Origin: Microbacterium ginsengisoli
Lineage (GTDB): Bacteria; Actinomycetota; Actinomycetes; Actinomycetales; Microbacteriaceae
DNA: 64,000 bases
Direction: 5' to 3'
NCBI RefSeq assembly: GCF_000956535.1
Contig: NZ_JYIY01000077.1
Location: forward strand, 106,713-170,712
Shown: positions 10,131-17,640 of the stretch, piece after piece
How the letters are laid out: every line of letters begins with the position of its first letter
Numbering within the stretch: position 1 is the first letter of the stretch
Program-made: the position numbers and the translations under genes
Notes under the pieces: generated by a model
Seen by the model: only the letters and a program-made list of their open reading frames with translations
Told to the model about the DNA's origin: nothing
Databases searched by the model: none

Positions 10131-11453
10131 TCAGCGGCGCGGTGTGCGGGGCGACTCGAGACCGAGGTGCACGCGGGTGCGCCGCCGCTCGATCACGATG
10201 AAGGTGGCACCCAGGGCCCACAGGGGCACCTGTACGAGGAACGCGGCACGGAACGCGTTCAACGAGTAGGTGCCGGGAGTTCCCGCCCCCTGCAGGTCGA
10301 GCGCGAGACCGATGAGGAACACCGCCACCAGCGCGGCGAGGAATCCGCCGACATTCGTGATTCCGGTCGCCGTGCTGAGCCGGTGCTGGGGGTTGTGCGT
10401 GCGGGCGTGGTCGAACGCGATCATCGACGCGGGTCCGCCGGTCGCGAGCGCGATGGCGAGCACGACGAGAAGCCAGACCGGGGCCGTGCCCGGCCACAGG
10501 ATGACCGCCATCCATGCCACGAACTGAAAGGCCACGCTCGGCAGCACGAGCAGGTGGGACCGGCGCATCGGCAGACGGGCCGAGAGTGTCCCCATGATCG
10601 GCCCGAGCGCCATGCCGATCACGACATATACCGTCGTGATGCCACTGGCTCCCGCTGTGCTGAGGCCCTCGCCTGAGGTCAGGAACGGGATTCCCCACAG
10701 CATGACGAACGCGGTTCCTGCGAACGGGGTCGTGAAGTGGGACCAGAACGCGAGACGTGTGCCGGGGTGCGACCACGCTGCCCGGACGCCGACACGGTTG
10801 TCGATCGTCGAGGTGATCGCCGCGATCGTGCCCGTTCGGGTGTCGACTGAGACGTCAGCGGTACGCCCCGGCGGTCGATTGCGGATGATCACCCAGGTGA
10901 GGATTGCGAAGAGCACGCAGAGGGAGGCGAGGCTCGAGAACGCGATCGTCCAGGAGGTCGCGTGCAGCAGCGCCGCGAGGGGGAGGATCGCCAGCAGCTG
11001 ACCGGCCTGTCCGACGATGCCGGTGAGCTGCATCATCACGGGCGCTCGTTGTGCCGGGAACCATACGGCGACCACGCGCAGGATGCTCGGGAAGATGGCC
11101 GCGTCGCCGGCGCCGATGAGCATGCGGGCGGCGATTGCGATGCCGACGTTGGGGGAGAACGCCATCACCAGCTGCCCGGCGGCCATGAGGAGCATCCCGA
11201 TCGCGATGATGGGGCGCGCGCCGAAGCGGTCGAGCAGCACGCCGATCGGCACCTGCATGCCGCCGTAGACGCCCAATTGCAGCACCGCGAACATCGCGAG
11301 GGTCGACGCGTCGGCGTGGAACCGCGCCGCCGTGTCGACGCCGACCGCGGCGAGCGAGGTGCGGTTGGTGACCGACAGCAGATAGGCTGCGACGCCGACT
11401 CCCCAGATGAGCCACGCCCGCCAGCTCGGGGCGACAGGGGCGAGGGGGTTCAC
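10131..11453 (-). CDS. Major facilitator superfamily transporter
   Basis: A 440-residue polytopic membrane protein with about 12 predicted helices and the MFS loop DRFGARPIIAIG between helices 2 and 3. It begins with a short cytoplasmic tail followed by WLIWGVGVAAYLLSVTNRTSLAAVG, typical of the anion/sugar-acid and nitrate/nitrite-like branches of the superfamily. The substrate cannot be assigned. The reading frame stays open far upstream, but the GTG at 11453 fits a TACGCT box 7 bases before it and starts just before the first helix. It is divergent from the SGNH hydrolase gene. Confidence 0.88.
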   Translation of the reverse strand: MNPLAPVAPSWRAWLIWGVGVAAYLLSVTNRTSLAAVGVDTAARFHADASTLAMFAVLQLGVYGGMQVPIGVLLDRFGARPIIAIGMLLMAAGQLVMAFSPNVGIAIAARMLIGAGDAAIFPSILRVVAVWFPAQRAPVMMQLTGIVGQAGQLLAILPLAALLHATSWTIAFSSLASLCVLFAILTWVIIRNRPPGRTADVSVDTRTGTIAAITSTIDNRVGVRAAWSHPGTRLAFWSHFTTPFAGTAFVMLWGIPFLTSGEGLSTAGASGITTVYVVIGMALGPIMGTLSARLPMRRSHLLVLPSVAFQFVAWMAVILWPGTAPVWLLVVLAIALATGGPASMIAFDHARTHNPQHRLSTATGITNVGGFLAALVAVFLIGLALDLQGAGTPGTYSLNAFRAAFLVQVPLWALGATFIVIERRRTRVHLGLESPRTPRR

Positions 11454-11460
11454 TCGTCCC

Positions 11461-11496
11461 AGCGTAGTCCGCGCGCCTTCCGCGGCGGCGTAGGGT
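11461..11496. promoter_or_regulatory. Divergent promoter boxes for the MFS and SGNH genes
   Basis: On the - strand TACGCT (11461-11466) lies 7 bases before the MFS GTG. On the + strand TAGGGT (11491-11496) lies 6 bases before the SGNH GTG at 11503. The two starts are only 49 bases apart, so both messages probably lack a leader. Confidence 0.5.
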
Positions 11497-11502
11497 GAGC
11501 GC

Positions 11503-12264
11503 GTGGCATCCGTGCGATATGTGGCGATCGGGGACTCGTTCACCGAAGGCGTGGGCGATGAGCTCGACGACGGGTCGGTGCGGGGCTGGGCGGACCTCAC
11601 GGCCGCCGGCTGGGCGCGTGCGGCGGGGGAGCCGATCGAATATGCCAACCTCGCCATACGCGGGAAGCTCGTCTGGCCGATCGTCGAGCAGCAGCTCGAG
11701 CCCGCGCTCGCTCTGCGCCCCACGCACCTGTCGTTCAACGGCGGCGGCAACGACATGCTGAGACCGCGCACCGGCATCCCCTCGATCGTCGACGCGTTCC
11801 GCCACGTCATCCGGCGGTGCGACGAGGAGGGCGTGCAGCTGATCCTGCTGTCGGGGGCGAACCCGTCGGCGAGGCTGCCGATGTCGAGTCTCATCCAACG
11901 GCGCGGCGACGAGCTGTCGCGCGCGGTCGAGGAGATCGTCGCGGACCGCCCGGACATCATCCGGGCCTACAACTGGCCGGACCGGGAACTCGCCGGGCCC
12001 GACTACTGGTCCGACGACCGCCTGCACATGAACGCGCGGGGTCATCACCGTGTCGCCGCGCGGGTCATCGAGAGCGTCGGGCTCGAGGCGCCGGGGGAGT
12101 GGTGGTCGCTTCCGGATGCCGCGGCCCCCTCCGGCCCCGGCGGCTGGGCGTACTACCGCGCCCACGTCGTGCCATGGGTGAAGCGCCGCCTCACCGGCAC
12201 GTCGTCGGGCGACGGCCGCGTCGCGAAGGCCGGCACCTGGGTGCTGGTCTCACCGTCGTCGTGA
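11503..12264 (+). CDS. SGNH/GDSL hydrolase (paralogue 1)
   Basis: A 253-residue hydrolase of the GDSL family, acting on an unknown ester. Block I is VAIGDSFTEG at residues 6-15 (catalytic Ser), block III is GGGND near residue 81, and block V is DDRLHMN near residue 170 (catalytic Asp and His). There is no signal peptide. The tail VPWVKRRLTGTSSGD is shared with a second SGNH protein at 41494-42333, so the two are paralogues with a common C-terminal element. The GTG start follows TAGGGT by 6 bases. Confidence 0.9.
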   Translation: MASVRYVAIGDSFTEGVGDELDDGSVRGWADLTAAGWARAAGEPIEYANLAIRGKLVWPIVEQQLEPALALRPTHLSFNGGGNDMLRPRTGIPSIVDAFRHVIRRCDEEGVQLILLSGANPSARLPMSSLIQRRGDELSRAVEEIVADRPDIIRAYNWPDRELAGPDYWSDDRLHMNARGHHRVAARVIESVGLEAPGEWWSLPDAAAPSGPGGWAYYRAHVVPWVKRRLTGTSSGDGRVAKAGTWVLVSPSS

Positions 12265-12313
12265 GCGCGACCCTGGCTCGACGGCCACACGCGCCCTGCG
12301 CCAGACTCTCGTC

Positions 12314-12736
12314 ATGAGGGCCCTCAGTCCCGACGATCTCATCGCCGCGATCCCCGTCGCGACACGCCGAGCCGATGCGCGCCTCCTCCTGGAGCGGTTC
12401 GCCCGCGCGACGGGGGAGTCCGCCACGGTCTGGGGGAGCAGCATCATCGCGTTCGGCAGTTACCACTACCGCTACGCGAGCGGACGCGAAGGGGATGCAC
12501 CGGCCGCAGGCTTCGCCGCCCGCGCGTCGACGCTGGTCGTCTACGTGCCCGACCGTCTCGACGCGCACGCGGATGCGCTCGCGCGCCTCGGCGCGTACCG
12601 GGCCGGGAAGGGATGCCTCTACCTCAAGAGCCTTGCCGACATCGATCTCGACGTGCTCATCGACATCGTCACGACGGCGTCGGATCGGGTGAAGGCGGGG
12701 TCGGCGATCCACGGCGCCGGCGGGGCATCCGCCTGA
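12314..12736 (+). CDS. DUF1801 domain protein
   Basis: A 140-residue soluble protein of the DUF1801 family (YdhG-like, related to the plant frataxin-like fold group). Recognisable family pieces are VWGSSIIAFGSYHYRYASGR and the later YRAGKGCLYLKSLADID. The biochemical function of the family is not established. Its start lies 49 bases after the SGNH hydrolase stop, so read-through from that gene is possible, though a CAGACT hexamer 6 bases before the ATG could be its own weak -10 box. Confidence 0.85.
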   Translation: MRALSPDDLIAAIPVATRRADARLLLERFARATGESATVWGSSIIAFGSYHYRYASGREGDAPAAGFAARASTLVVYVPDRLDAHADALARLGAYRAGKGCLYLKSLADIDLDVLIDIVTTASDRVKAGSAIHGAGGASA

Positions 12737-12840
12737 CGAGGCGCTTTCTCACGGCCCGCCCGGCGGCGGACGCGGGGGAGCGGGCGTAGCGTCGCCCCCA
12801 CGCGGCGACGACGCCGACGCTGACCCTCCGGAGGACCGCC

Positions 12841-13953
12841 ATGTCGCTGCTCGACGCCCCCGCCTCCGGCTCGGCACCGAGTTATCGGCTGGATGCGGGT
12901 GGGTGGCGTCAGGTCGCACTGATGGGCGCGGTCATCCTCACACTGTTCGCGGTGGGGATCGCGCTGGTCGCCGCCGCGACGGGAATGCACGTCGCCATCA
13001 CGGGGGAGGGCGCGGGCGGGAGCGGCTCGGTCTTCGGCTGGGCCACCGGCATCCTCGCGTTGACCCTCGGCATGAGGCATGCGTTCGACGCCGACCACAT
13101 CGCGGCGATCGACAACACCACGCGCAAGCTCGCCGCCGACGGCAAGCGACCACTCGCTGTCGGATTCTTCTTCTCGCTCGGGCACTCATCGGTCGTGTTC
13201 GCCCTCGCGGTGCTGCTCGCCGCGGGAATGGGCTGGGTCGCCGGGCAGGTCACCGACGACGCGTCACTGCTGCACACGATCACGGGGATCATCGGGCCCA
13301 CCGTGTCCGGCTCGTTCCTCGTGATCATCGCCGTCATCAACATCCTCGTGACAGTCGGGATGGTGCGCGTGTTCCGCAGGATGCGCACGGGGGAGTTCGA
13401 CGAAGCCGCGTTCGAGGAGGAGCTCGCGAAGCGCGGCCTCCTCAACCGTGTGTTCGGCCGCATGGCCGACCGCATCGACGCGTCGTGGAAGATCTACCCG
13501 CTCGGGGTGCTGTTCGGCCTCGGATTCGACACGGCGACCGAGGTGGCGCTGCTGGTGATCTCCGGCACCGCGGCGGCCGCAGGACTGCCGTGGTGGGCGA
13601 TCCTGTCGCTGCCGATCCTGTTCGCCGCGGGGATGTGCCTGTTCGACACCGTCGACGGCGTGCTGATGAACTTCGCCTACGGCTGGGCGTTCCTCGGCGC
13701 GGCGCGCAAGGTGTATTACAACGTCGTCATCACCGCGATGAGCGTGTTCATCGCGCTCGTGATCGGCGGGTTCGAGCTCGCCTCGGTGCTGGCCACCAAT
13801 CTCGGCTGGGACATCCCGGCGATCGACTGGTTCACCAACCTGGACGTCCTCGGGTTCGCGATCGTGGGAACGTTGCTCGCGACCTGGCTGATCGCGGTCA
13901 TCGTGTGGCGGCTCGGCAAGTTCGAAGACCGCCTCGCGATCCCGACGAAGTGA
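12841..13953 (+). CDS. Nickel/cobalt permease, NiCoT (HoxN/NixA) family
   Basis: A 370-residue integral membrane protein for high-affinity uptake of Ni2+ or Co2+. The signature HAFDADHIAAIDNTTR (HX4DH, near residues 80-95) is present in helix 2, followed by GHSSVVF and LGFDTATEVALL, all diagnostic of NiCoT. About eight helices are expected, with a charged cytoplasmic loop in the middle (near residues 175-215). GGAGG lies before the ATG. There is no urease, hydrogenase or cobalamin gene nearby to say which metal is used; a cobalt-precorrin or nickel riboswitch was not seen in the 104-base leader. Confidence 0.93.
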   Translation: MSLLDAPASGSAPSYRLDAGGWRQVALMGAVILTLFAVGIALVAAATGMHVAITGEGAGGSGSVFGWATGILALTLGMRHAFDADHIAAIDNTTRKLAADGKRPLAVGFFFSLGHSSVVFALAVLLAAGMGWVAGQVTDDASLLHTITGIIGPTVSGSFLVIIAVINILVTVGMVRVFRRMRTGEFDEAAFEEELAKRGLLNRVFGRMADRIDASWKIYPLGVLFGLGFDTATEVALLVISGTAAAAGLPWWAILSLPILFAAGMCLFDTVDGVLMNFAYGWAFLGAARKVYYNVVITAMSVFIALVIGGFELASVLATNLGWDIPAIDWFTNLDVLGFAIVGTLLATWLIAVIVWRLGKFEDRLAIPTK

Positions 13954-14033
13954 GCGGATGCCGCGGCTTCATCGCATAGCCGGGGGCCGCAGCGCTCCTC
14001 AGGCATGGAGTGGGGACAGGGCTCAATCCTTCA

Positions 14034-14061
14034 TCCTGACATAATGTGCATTATCGGATAA
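14034..14061 (-). other. dif: Chromosome dimer resolution site dif (XerC/XerD)
   Basis: On the - strand the 28 bases read XerC arm TTATCCGATAA, centre TGCACA, XerD arm TTATGTCAGGA. This matches the actinobacterial dif pattern (CCGATAAT..ACATTATGTCA as I recall it) at essentially all core positions, and its XerD arm is close to the E. coli one. It sits in the short gap between two convergent genes and is strikingly AT-rich for this DNA. XerC/XerD act here to resolve chromosome dimers at the terminus. The local bias of gene direction agrees with a terminus. Confidence 0.82.
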
Positions 14062-14076
14062 CGCGCATGCAGAGAC

Positions 14077-14889
14077 TCAGCCACCGAATTCAGCGGTGAG
14101 CTGCACGGGAGTCTGATTCGCTGCGCATGCGTCGCGCAGTCCGGTGGACGCCGGGAACAGGTGGTTGGTGAAGAACGCCTGGCGCAGAGCATCGGGGGTG
14201 CGCTGCGGTGCAGAGACGGCCGCGGCATAGCCGTTGAGCTCCGCGGCGTCGTTCGCGGGCGCGGTCGCTGCGAGCTGCGTGAACTGAGCGGCCGCGGCAT
14301 CGAGACGGCTCTTCCACTGCTCGAGCCCGAAGGCATGGGCGGTGCTGTACCCCTCGATGGCGTTCATGACGGCGCTCTGCGCGGCGCCGAATCCCGCGCA
14401 CACCGCCGACAGCGACGAGTCGCTCGTGAACACCGCGCTCGAATAGGTCGGCGTCGCCGTCCACGTGGCGCCGTCCGGAACGACCACGGACACGCTCGGC
14501 GATGACGTCGGACGAACCGTCCACGTCCACGTCGCCGTCGACCCGCAGGCGCCGACGAGCCCGGCCTGGCGATCGGGCGTCGCGTCGGGAATGTCGACGG
14601 TGTAGGTGCCGGTTCCGACGCACGAGAACGACAACGTGACGGTGTGTGCGCCCTCCGGCACCGCGAGACGTGCATCGTCGGTCGGCGTCGGCGGGTTCGT
14701 GCCGACACCGCTCAACGGCGCCCCGACAGAGGTGACCACCGGGGTATCCCTCGCCGACGGAGACGCCGTCGCCCCGGACGATCTGGATGCCCCGAGCGTG
14801 CCGCCGTTCGCCGCGCACCCGGTCAGTGCGCCGATGACCACTGCCGCGATGACTCCACCGACGGCCCGACCGTGCGACATCCCACGCAT
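14077..14889 (-). CDS. Secreted lipoprotein of unknown function
   Basis: A 270-residue predicted lipoprotein. After a short positive start (MRGMSHGRA) comes a hydrophobic stretch ending in the lipobox LTGC near residue 24, then a Ser/Thr/Pro-rich linker. The middle part (VTLSFSCVGTGTYTV and WTWTVRPTSSPSVSV) looks like a small beta domain with two cysteines. The C-terminal part is helical (AQFTQLAATAPANDAAELNGYAAAV) with two more cysteines. I know no characterised family. The ATG at 14889 was chosen for GGGGAG 6 bases upstream; the frame remains open for 25 more codons. Its stop lies 16 bases from dif. Confidence 0.75.
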   Translation of the reverse strand: MRGMSHGRAVGGVIAAVVIGALTGCAANGGTLGASRSSGATASPSARDTPVVTSVGAPLSGVGTNPPTPTDDARLAVPEGAHTVTLSFSCVGTGTYTVDIPDATPDRQAGLVGACGSTATWTWTVRPTSSPSVSVVVPDGATWTATPTYSSAVFTSDSSLSAVCAGFGAAQSAVMNAIEGYSTAHAFGLEQWKSRLDAAAAQFTQLAATAPANDAAELNGYAAAVSAPQRTPDALRQAFFTNHLFPASTGLRDACAANQTPVQLTAEFGG

Positions 14890-15041
14890 GTGCCGCTCCC
14901 CCATGACGTTCCCCCGTCGATCTCGGGCATCGCCGTCGTGTGCCCGCCTGCCCAGGCTACCCATCGCGCGTGCACGTGCCGCTGATCGAAATCCCGCCGG
15001 TGTAAAGTTCCCGACGGCGTCCTACCCCCGCCGCCTCGCAC

Positions 15042-15998
15042 ATGTCGCATCTCAGCATCCCCAGCCCGCCTCCCGCGTGGGCGCAGTTCTCGATCGGCCC
15101 CGTGACGATCCACACGTACGCGCTCTGCATCATCGCGGGCATCGTGGTGGCCGTCCTCCTCACCGAGTGGCGCCTGCGGCGCCGCGGCGTCGCACCGTGG
15201 ACGGTGATCGACATCGCCCTGTGGGCCGTGCCGCTCGGGATCATCGCGGCGCGGTTCTATCACGTGTTCACGCACGTGGGTGACTACTTCTACCCGGGTG
15301 CGAACCTCTGGAACGTGTTCGCGATCTGGGACGGCGGCAACGCGATCTACGGCTCCCTGCTCGGCGGCGCGCTCGGTGTGTGGATCGGCTGCCGCCGCGC
15401 CGGTATCCGTTTCCTCTCGTTCGCCGATGCCATGGCTCCGGGGCTCCTCGCCGCGCAAGCGATCGGCCGTCTCGGCAACTGGTTCAACCATGAACTGTTC
15501 GGCCTTCCGACGACCCTCCCCTGGGGGCTTCAGATCGAGTCGACCAACCCGAAGTTCCCGGCGAACCTGCCACCCGGAACCCTCTTCCAGCCCCTCTTCC
15601 TGTACGAACTGGTGTGGAACCTCATCGGGGTTGCCGTGATCCTGCTGCTCGAGCGTCGCGTGCGCCTGCAATGGGGGCGCGTCCTCGCGATCTACCTCAT
15701 GTGGTACGGGTTCGCGCGCACGTTCCTCGAGCTCATCCGCATCGATCCGACCAGCGACGGCCTGTTCGGCATCCCGGCGAACTCGTGGACCTCGATGCTC
15801 GCTGTCGTTGCAGGTCTCGTTCTGTTCGTCGTGCAGACCAGGCGGCATCCGGAACCGGAGCCCTCGATCTTCACCCGCGAGGATGCCCCGGCCTCCCGGC
15901 GAGGCGGAGTGTCTCCTCGTGAGCACGACGCGGTCGATACTCCATCGGGGTCGAGCACCGAGTCTCACAGCGCTCCCGAGGCCGGACGCGCCTCATGA
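15042..15998 (+). CDS. lgt: Prolipoprotein diacylglyceryl transferase
   Basis: Lgt transfers diacylglycerol from phosphatidylglycerol to the lipobox cysteine of prelipoproteins in the cytoplasmic membrane. The 318-residue protein has about seven helices, with the Lgt signature AIGRLGNWFNHELFG near residues 139-153. The last 50 residues are a hydrophilic tail (EPEPSIFTREDAPASRR and beyond) not needed for activity. At least five predicted lipoproteins in this window would be its substrates. It overlaps the next gene by 4 bases (ATGA). Confidence 0.95.
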   Translation: MSHLSIPSPPPAWAQFSIGPVTIHTYALCIIAGIVVAVLLTEWRLRRRGVAPWTVIDIALWAVPLGIIAARFYHVFTHVGDYFYPGANLWNVFAIWDGGNAIYGSLLGGALGVWIGCRRAGIRFLSFADAMAPGLLAAQAIGRLGNWFNHELFGLPTTLPWGLQIESTNPKFPANLPPGTLFQPLFLYELVWNLIGVAVILLLERRVRLQWGRVLAIYLMWYGFARTFLELIRIDPTSDGLFGIPANSWTSMLAVVAGLVLFVVQTRRHPEPEPSIFTREDAPASRRGGVSPREHDAVDTPSGSSTESHSAPEAGRAS

Positions 15999-16309
15999 CG
16001 GATCACGCACAGCAGACCGTCGTCCTGCACGTCAGCGATTCGCCCGACGACGTCGCTCGCGCCGCGACGACTGCCGAAGCGATTCGAGCGTCATTCCCTT
16101 CGGTGCAGGTGCGCATCATCGTCAACGGCGAGGCGCTGAGCGCGCTCACGCAGGCGGATGCCCCACCCGGCGTCGAGGCATGCGAGATCGGGATGGCACG
16201 ACGTGGCATCGAGACGGCGCACCTCGCGCCAGGCGTAGTAACGGTTGCGTCCGCCGCGGTCGAACTCGCCGGCGCGCAGTTCGCTGGGGCGGCGTACATC
16301 CGAATCTGA
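15995..16309 (+). CDS. DsrE/DsrF-like small protein
   Basis: A 104-residue protein that resembles the DsrE/DsrF fold: a beta-alpha opening QQTVVLHVSDSPDDVARA and a central VQVRIIVNGEALSALTQ typical of this group. The family's sulfur-carrying cysteine position is not clearly conserved; the single cysteine is in VEACEIGMARRGIE near residue 65, so sulfur transfer cannot be claimed. It begins inside the lgt stop codon and should be translated with lgt. Function here is unknown. Confidence 0.7.
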   Translation: MTDHAQQTVVLHVSDSPDDVARAATTAEAIRASFPSVQVRIIVNGEALSALTQADAPPGVEACEIGMARRGIETAHLAPGVVTVASAAVELAGAQFAGAAYIRI

Positions 16310-16382
16310 CCCCGGTTCCTCGAGGCGGCTGTCACCTCACGCGCGTAGCGTGGGGGCATCCGGCCCCGACAAAGGAGGACGC

Positions 16383-16925
16383 ATGTCCACGACCCTCACG
16401 CCCACCAAGAACAACCGACGCGCGGCGCGCGGCGTCGAGCTGACCGACGAGCAGAACGCGGAGTCCGGGTTCACCGCGTCCGCCCAGCTTGCCGACAACC
16501 TCCAGCGCGTGCTCGTCGACCTGATCGAGCTCTCGCTGCAGGGCAAGCAGGCGCACTGGAACGTCGTGGGAACGAACTTCCGCGATACGCACCTGCAGCT
16601 CGACGAGATCATTGACGCCGCCCGGGAGTTCTCCGACACCGTGGCGGAGCGGCTGCGCGCACTCCACGCCCTTCCCGACGGCCGCAGCGACACCGTCGCC
16701 GAGACCACGACTCTCCCCGAGTTCCCGCAGGGCGAGGTGTCCACCTCGGAGGTCGTCGACCTCATCACCGAGCGCATCGATGCGGTCACCGCCACAGTGC
16801 GCGGCGTGCACGACGACGTCGACGGTGAAGATCCGACGAGCGCCGACATCTTGCACGCGATCCTCGAGCGTCTCGAACAGCTCGCGTGGCTCGTCAGCTC
16901 GGAGAACCGCGTCCCGCGTCGCTGA
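16383..16925 (+). CDS. dps: Dps-family ferritin-like DNA-protecting protein
   Basis: A 180-residue Dps protein: a dodecameric mini-ferritin that oxidises and stores iron and shields DNA in stress or starvation. The inter-subunit ferroxidase site is visible in GKQAHWNVVGTNFRDTHLQLDEIID (His and Asp/Glu ligands, near residues 55-80). A 35-residue N-terminal tail rich in Lys/Arg (TPTKNNRRAARG) may bind DNA. The ATG at 16383 is fixed by AAAGGAGG just upstream, after a TAGCGT box near 16346, so this gene has a normal leader. Confidence 0.93.
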   Translation: MSTTLTPTKNNRRAARGVELTDEQNAESGFTASAQLADNLQRVLVDLIELSLQGKQAHWNVVGTNFRDTHLQLDEIIDAAREFSDTVAERLRALHALPDGRSDTVAETTTLPEFPQGEVSTSEVVDLITERIDAVTATVRGVHDDVDGEDPTSADILHAILERLEQLAWLVSSENRVPRR

Positions 16926-17056
16926 CCGTCGCACCGTGTAGGGCGGATGCCGCGGCGTCACGTCGCGACATCCGCTCTTCACGTTCTCCCCCGCGTTCGG
17001 TGCGAGCGATACAGTGAGCCCACGGGTCCCCAGGTTTCTCACAGAAAGCACGCATC

Positions 17057-17614
17057 ATGACTACTGCTCCCGCTCCGGCCGACACCGCCGTCAACGGCAT
17101 TCGCACCGCCCTCGGCATCGGCGGCGTCGTCGCCCTGATCGTCGGCATCCTGATCCTCGTCTGGCCGTTGAAGACCGCCTCGGTGGGCACCGTCATCATC
17201 GCGATCTACGCGATCGTCTCCGGTCTCGTCTACCTCGGACTCGGCATCTTCTCGAAGGTGCGCGGGCTCTGGTCGCGCATCGGCCACATCCTGCTCGGCA
17301 TCGTGTTCATCGCCGCCGGCATCGTCGCGTTCTCGAACCTCACGAGCGCGACCATCTTCCTCGCGGTGTTCGTCGGCGTGTTCGTCGGCATCACCTGGAT
17401 CGTCGAGGGCGTCGTCGCGCTCACCACGCTCGACGGCTCGTCGGGCCGCGGCTGGACGATCTTCTACGCGATCGTCAGCCTGCTGGCCGGCATCACGCTG
17501 CTCTTCTCCCCCGCGATCGGGGCGGCGTTCCTCTGGATCTTCGTCGGCGCGTCGCTGCTCGTGCTCGGCATCGTGCAGATCATCCGCGCCTTCACCTTCG
17601 GCAAGTCCGCGTGA
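17057..17614 (+). CDS. HdeD-like (DUF308) membrane protein
   Basis: A 185-residue protein with about six closely packed hydrophobic helices and almost no loops, matching the HdeD/DUF308 family. Typical pieces are GIGGVVALIVGILILVWP at the first helix and LLGIVFIAAGIVAFSNL in the middle. HdeD is linked to acid resistance in E. coli, but the activity of actinobacterial members is not known. It follows dps by 131 bases and may share stress control with it; that is inference from position only. Confidence 0.85.
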   Translation: MTTAPAPADTAVNGIRTALGIGGVVALIVGILILVWPLKTASVGTVIIAIYAIVSGLVYLGLGIFSKVRGLWSRIGHILLGIVFIAAGIVAFSNLTSATIFLAVFVGVFVGITWIVEGVVALTTLDGSSGRGWTIFYAIVSLLAGITLLFSPAIGAAFLWIFVGASLLVLGIVQIIRAFTFGKSA

Positions 17615-17640
17615 TCTGAGGCGCCGGGTGCGGCGACCGC

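Noticed and set aside
15995..16309. DsrE-like protein as a sulfur relay subunit
   Set aside because: No DsrF/DsrH partners are adjacent and the active cysteine position is not convincing; the gene follows lgt only by coupling.
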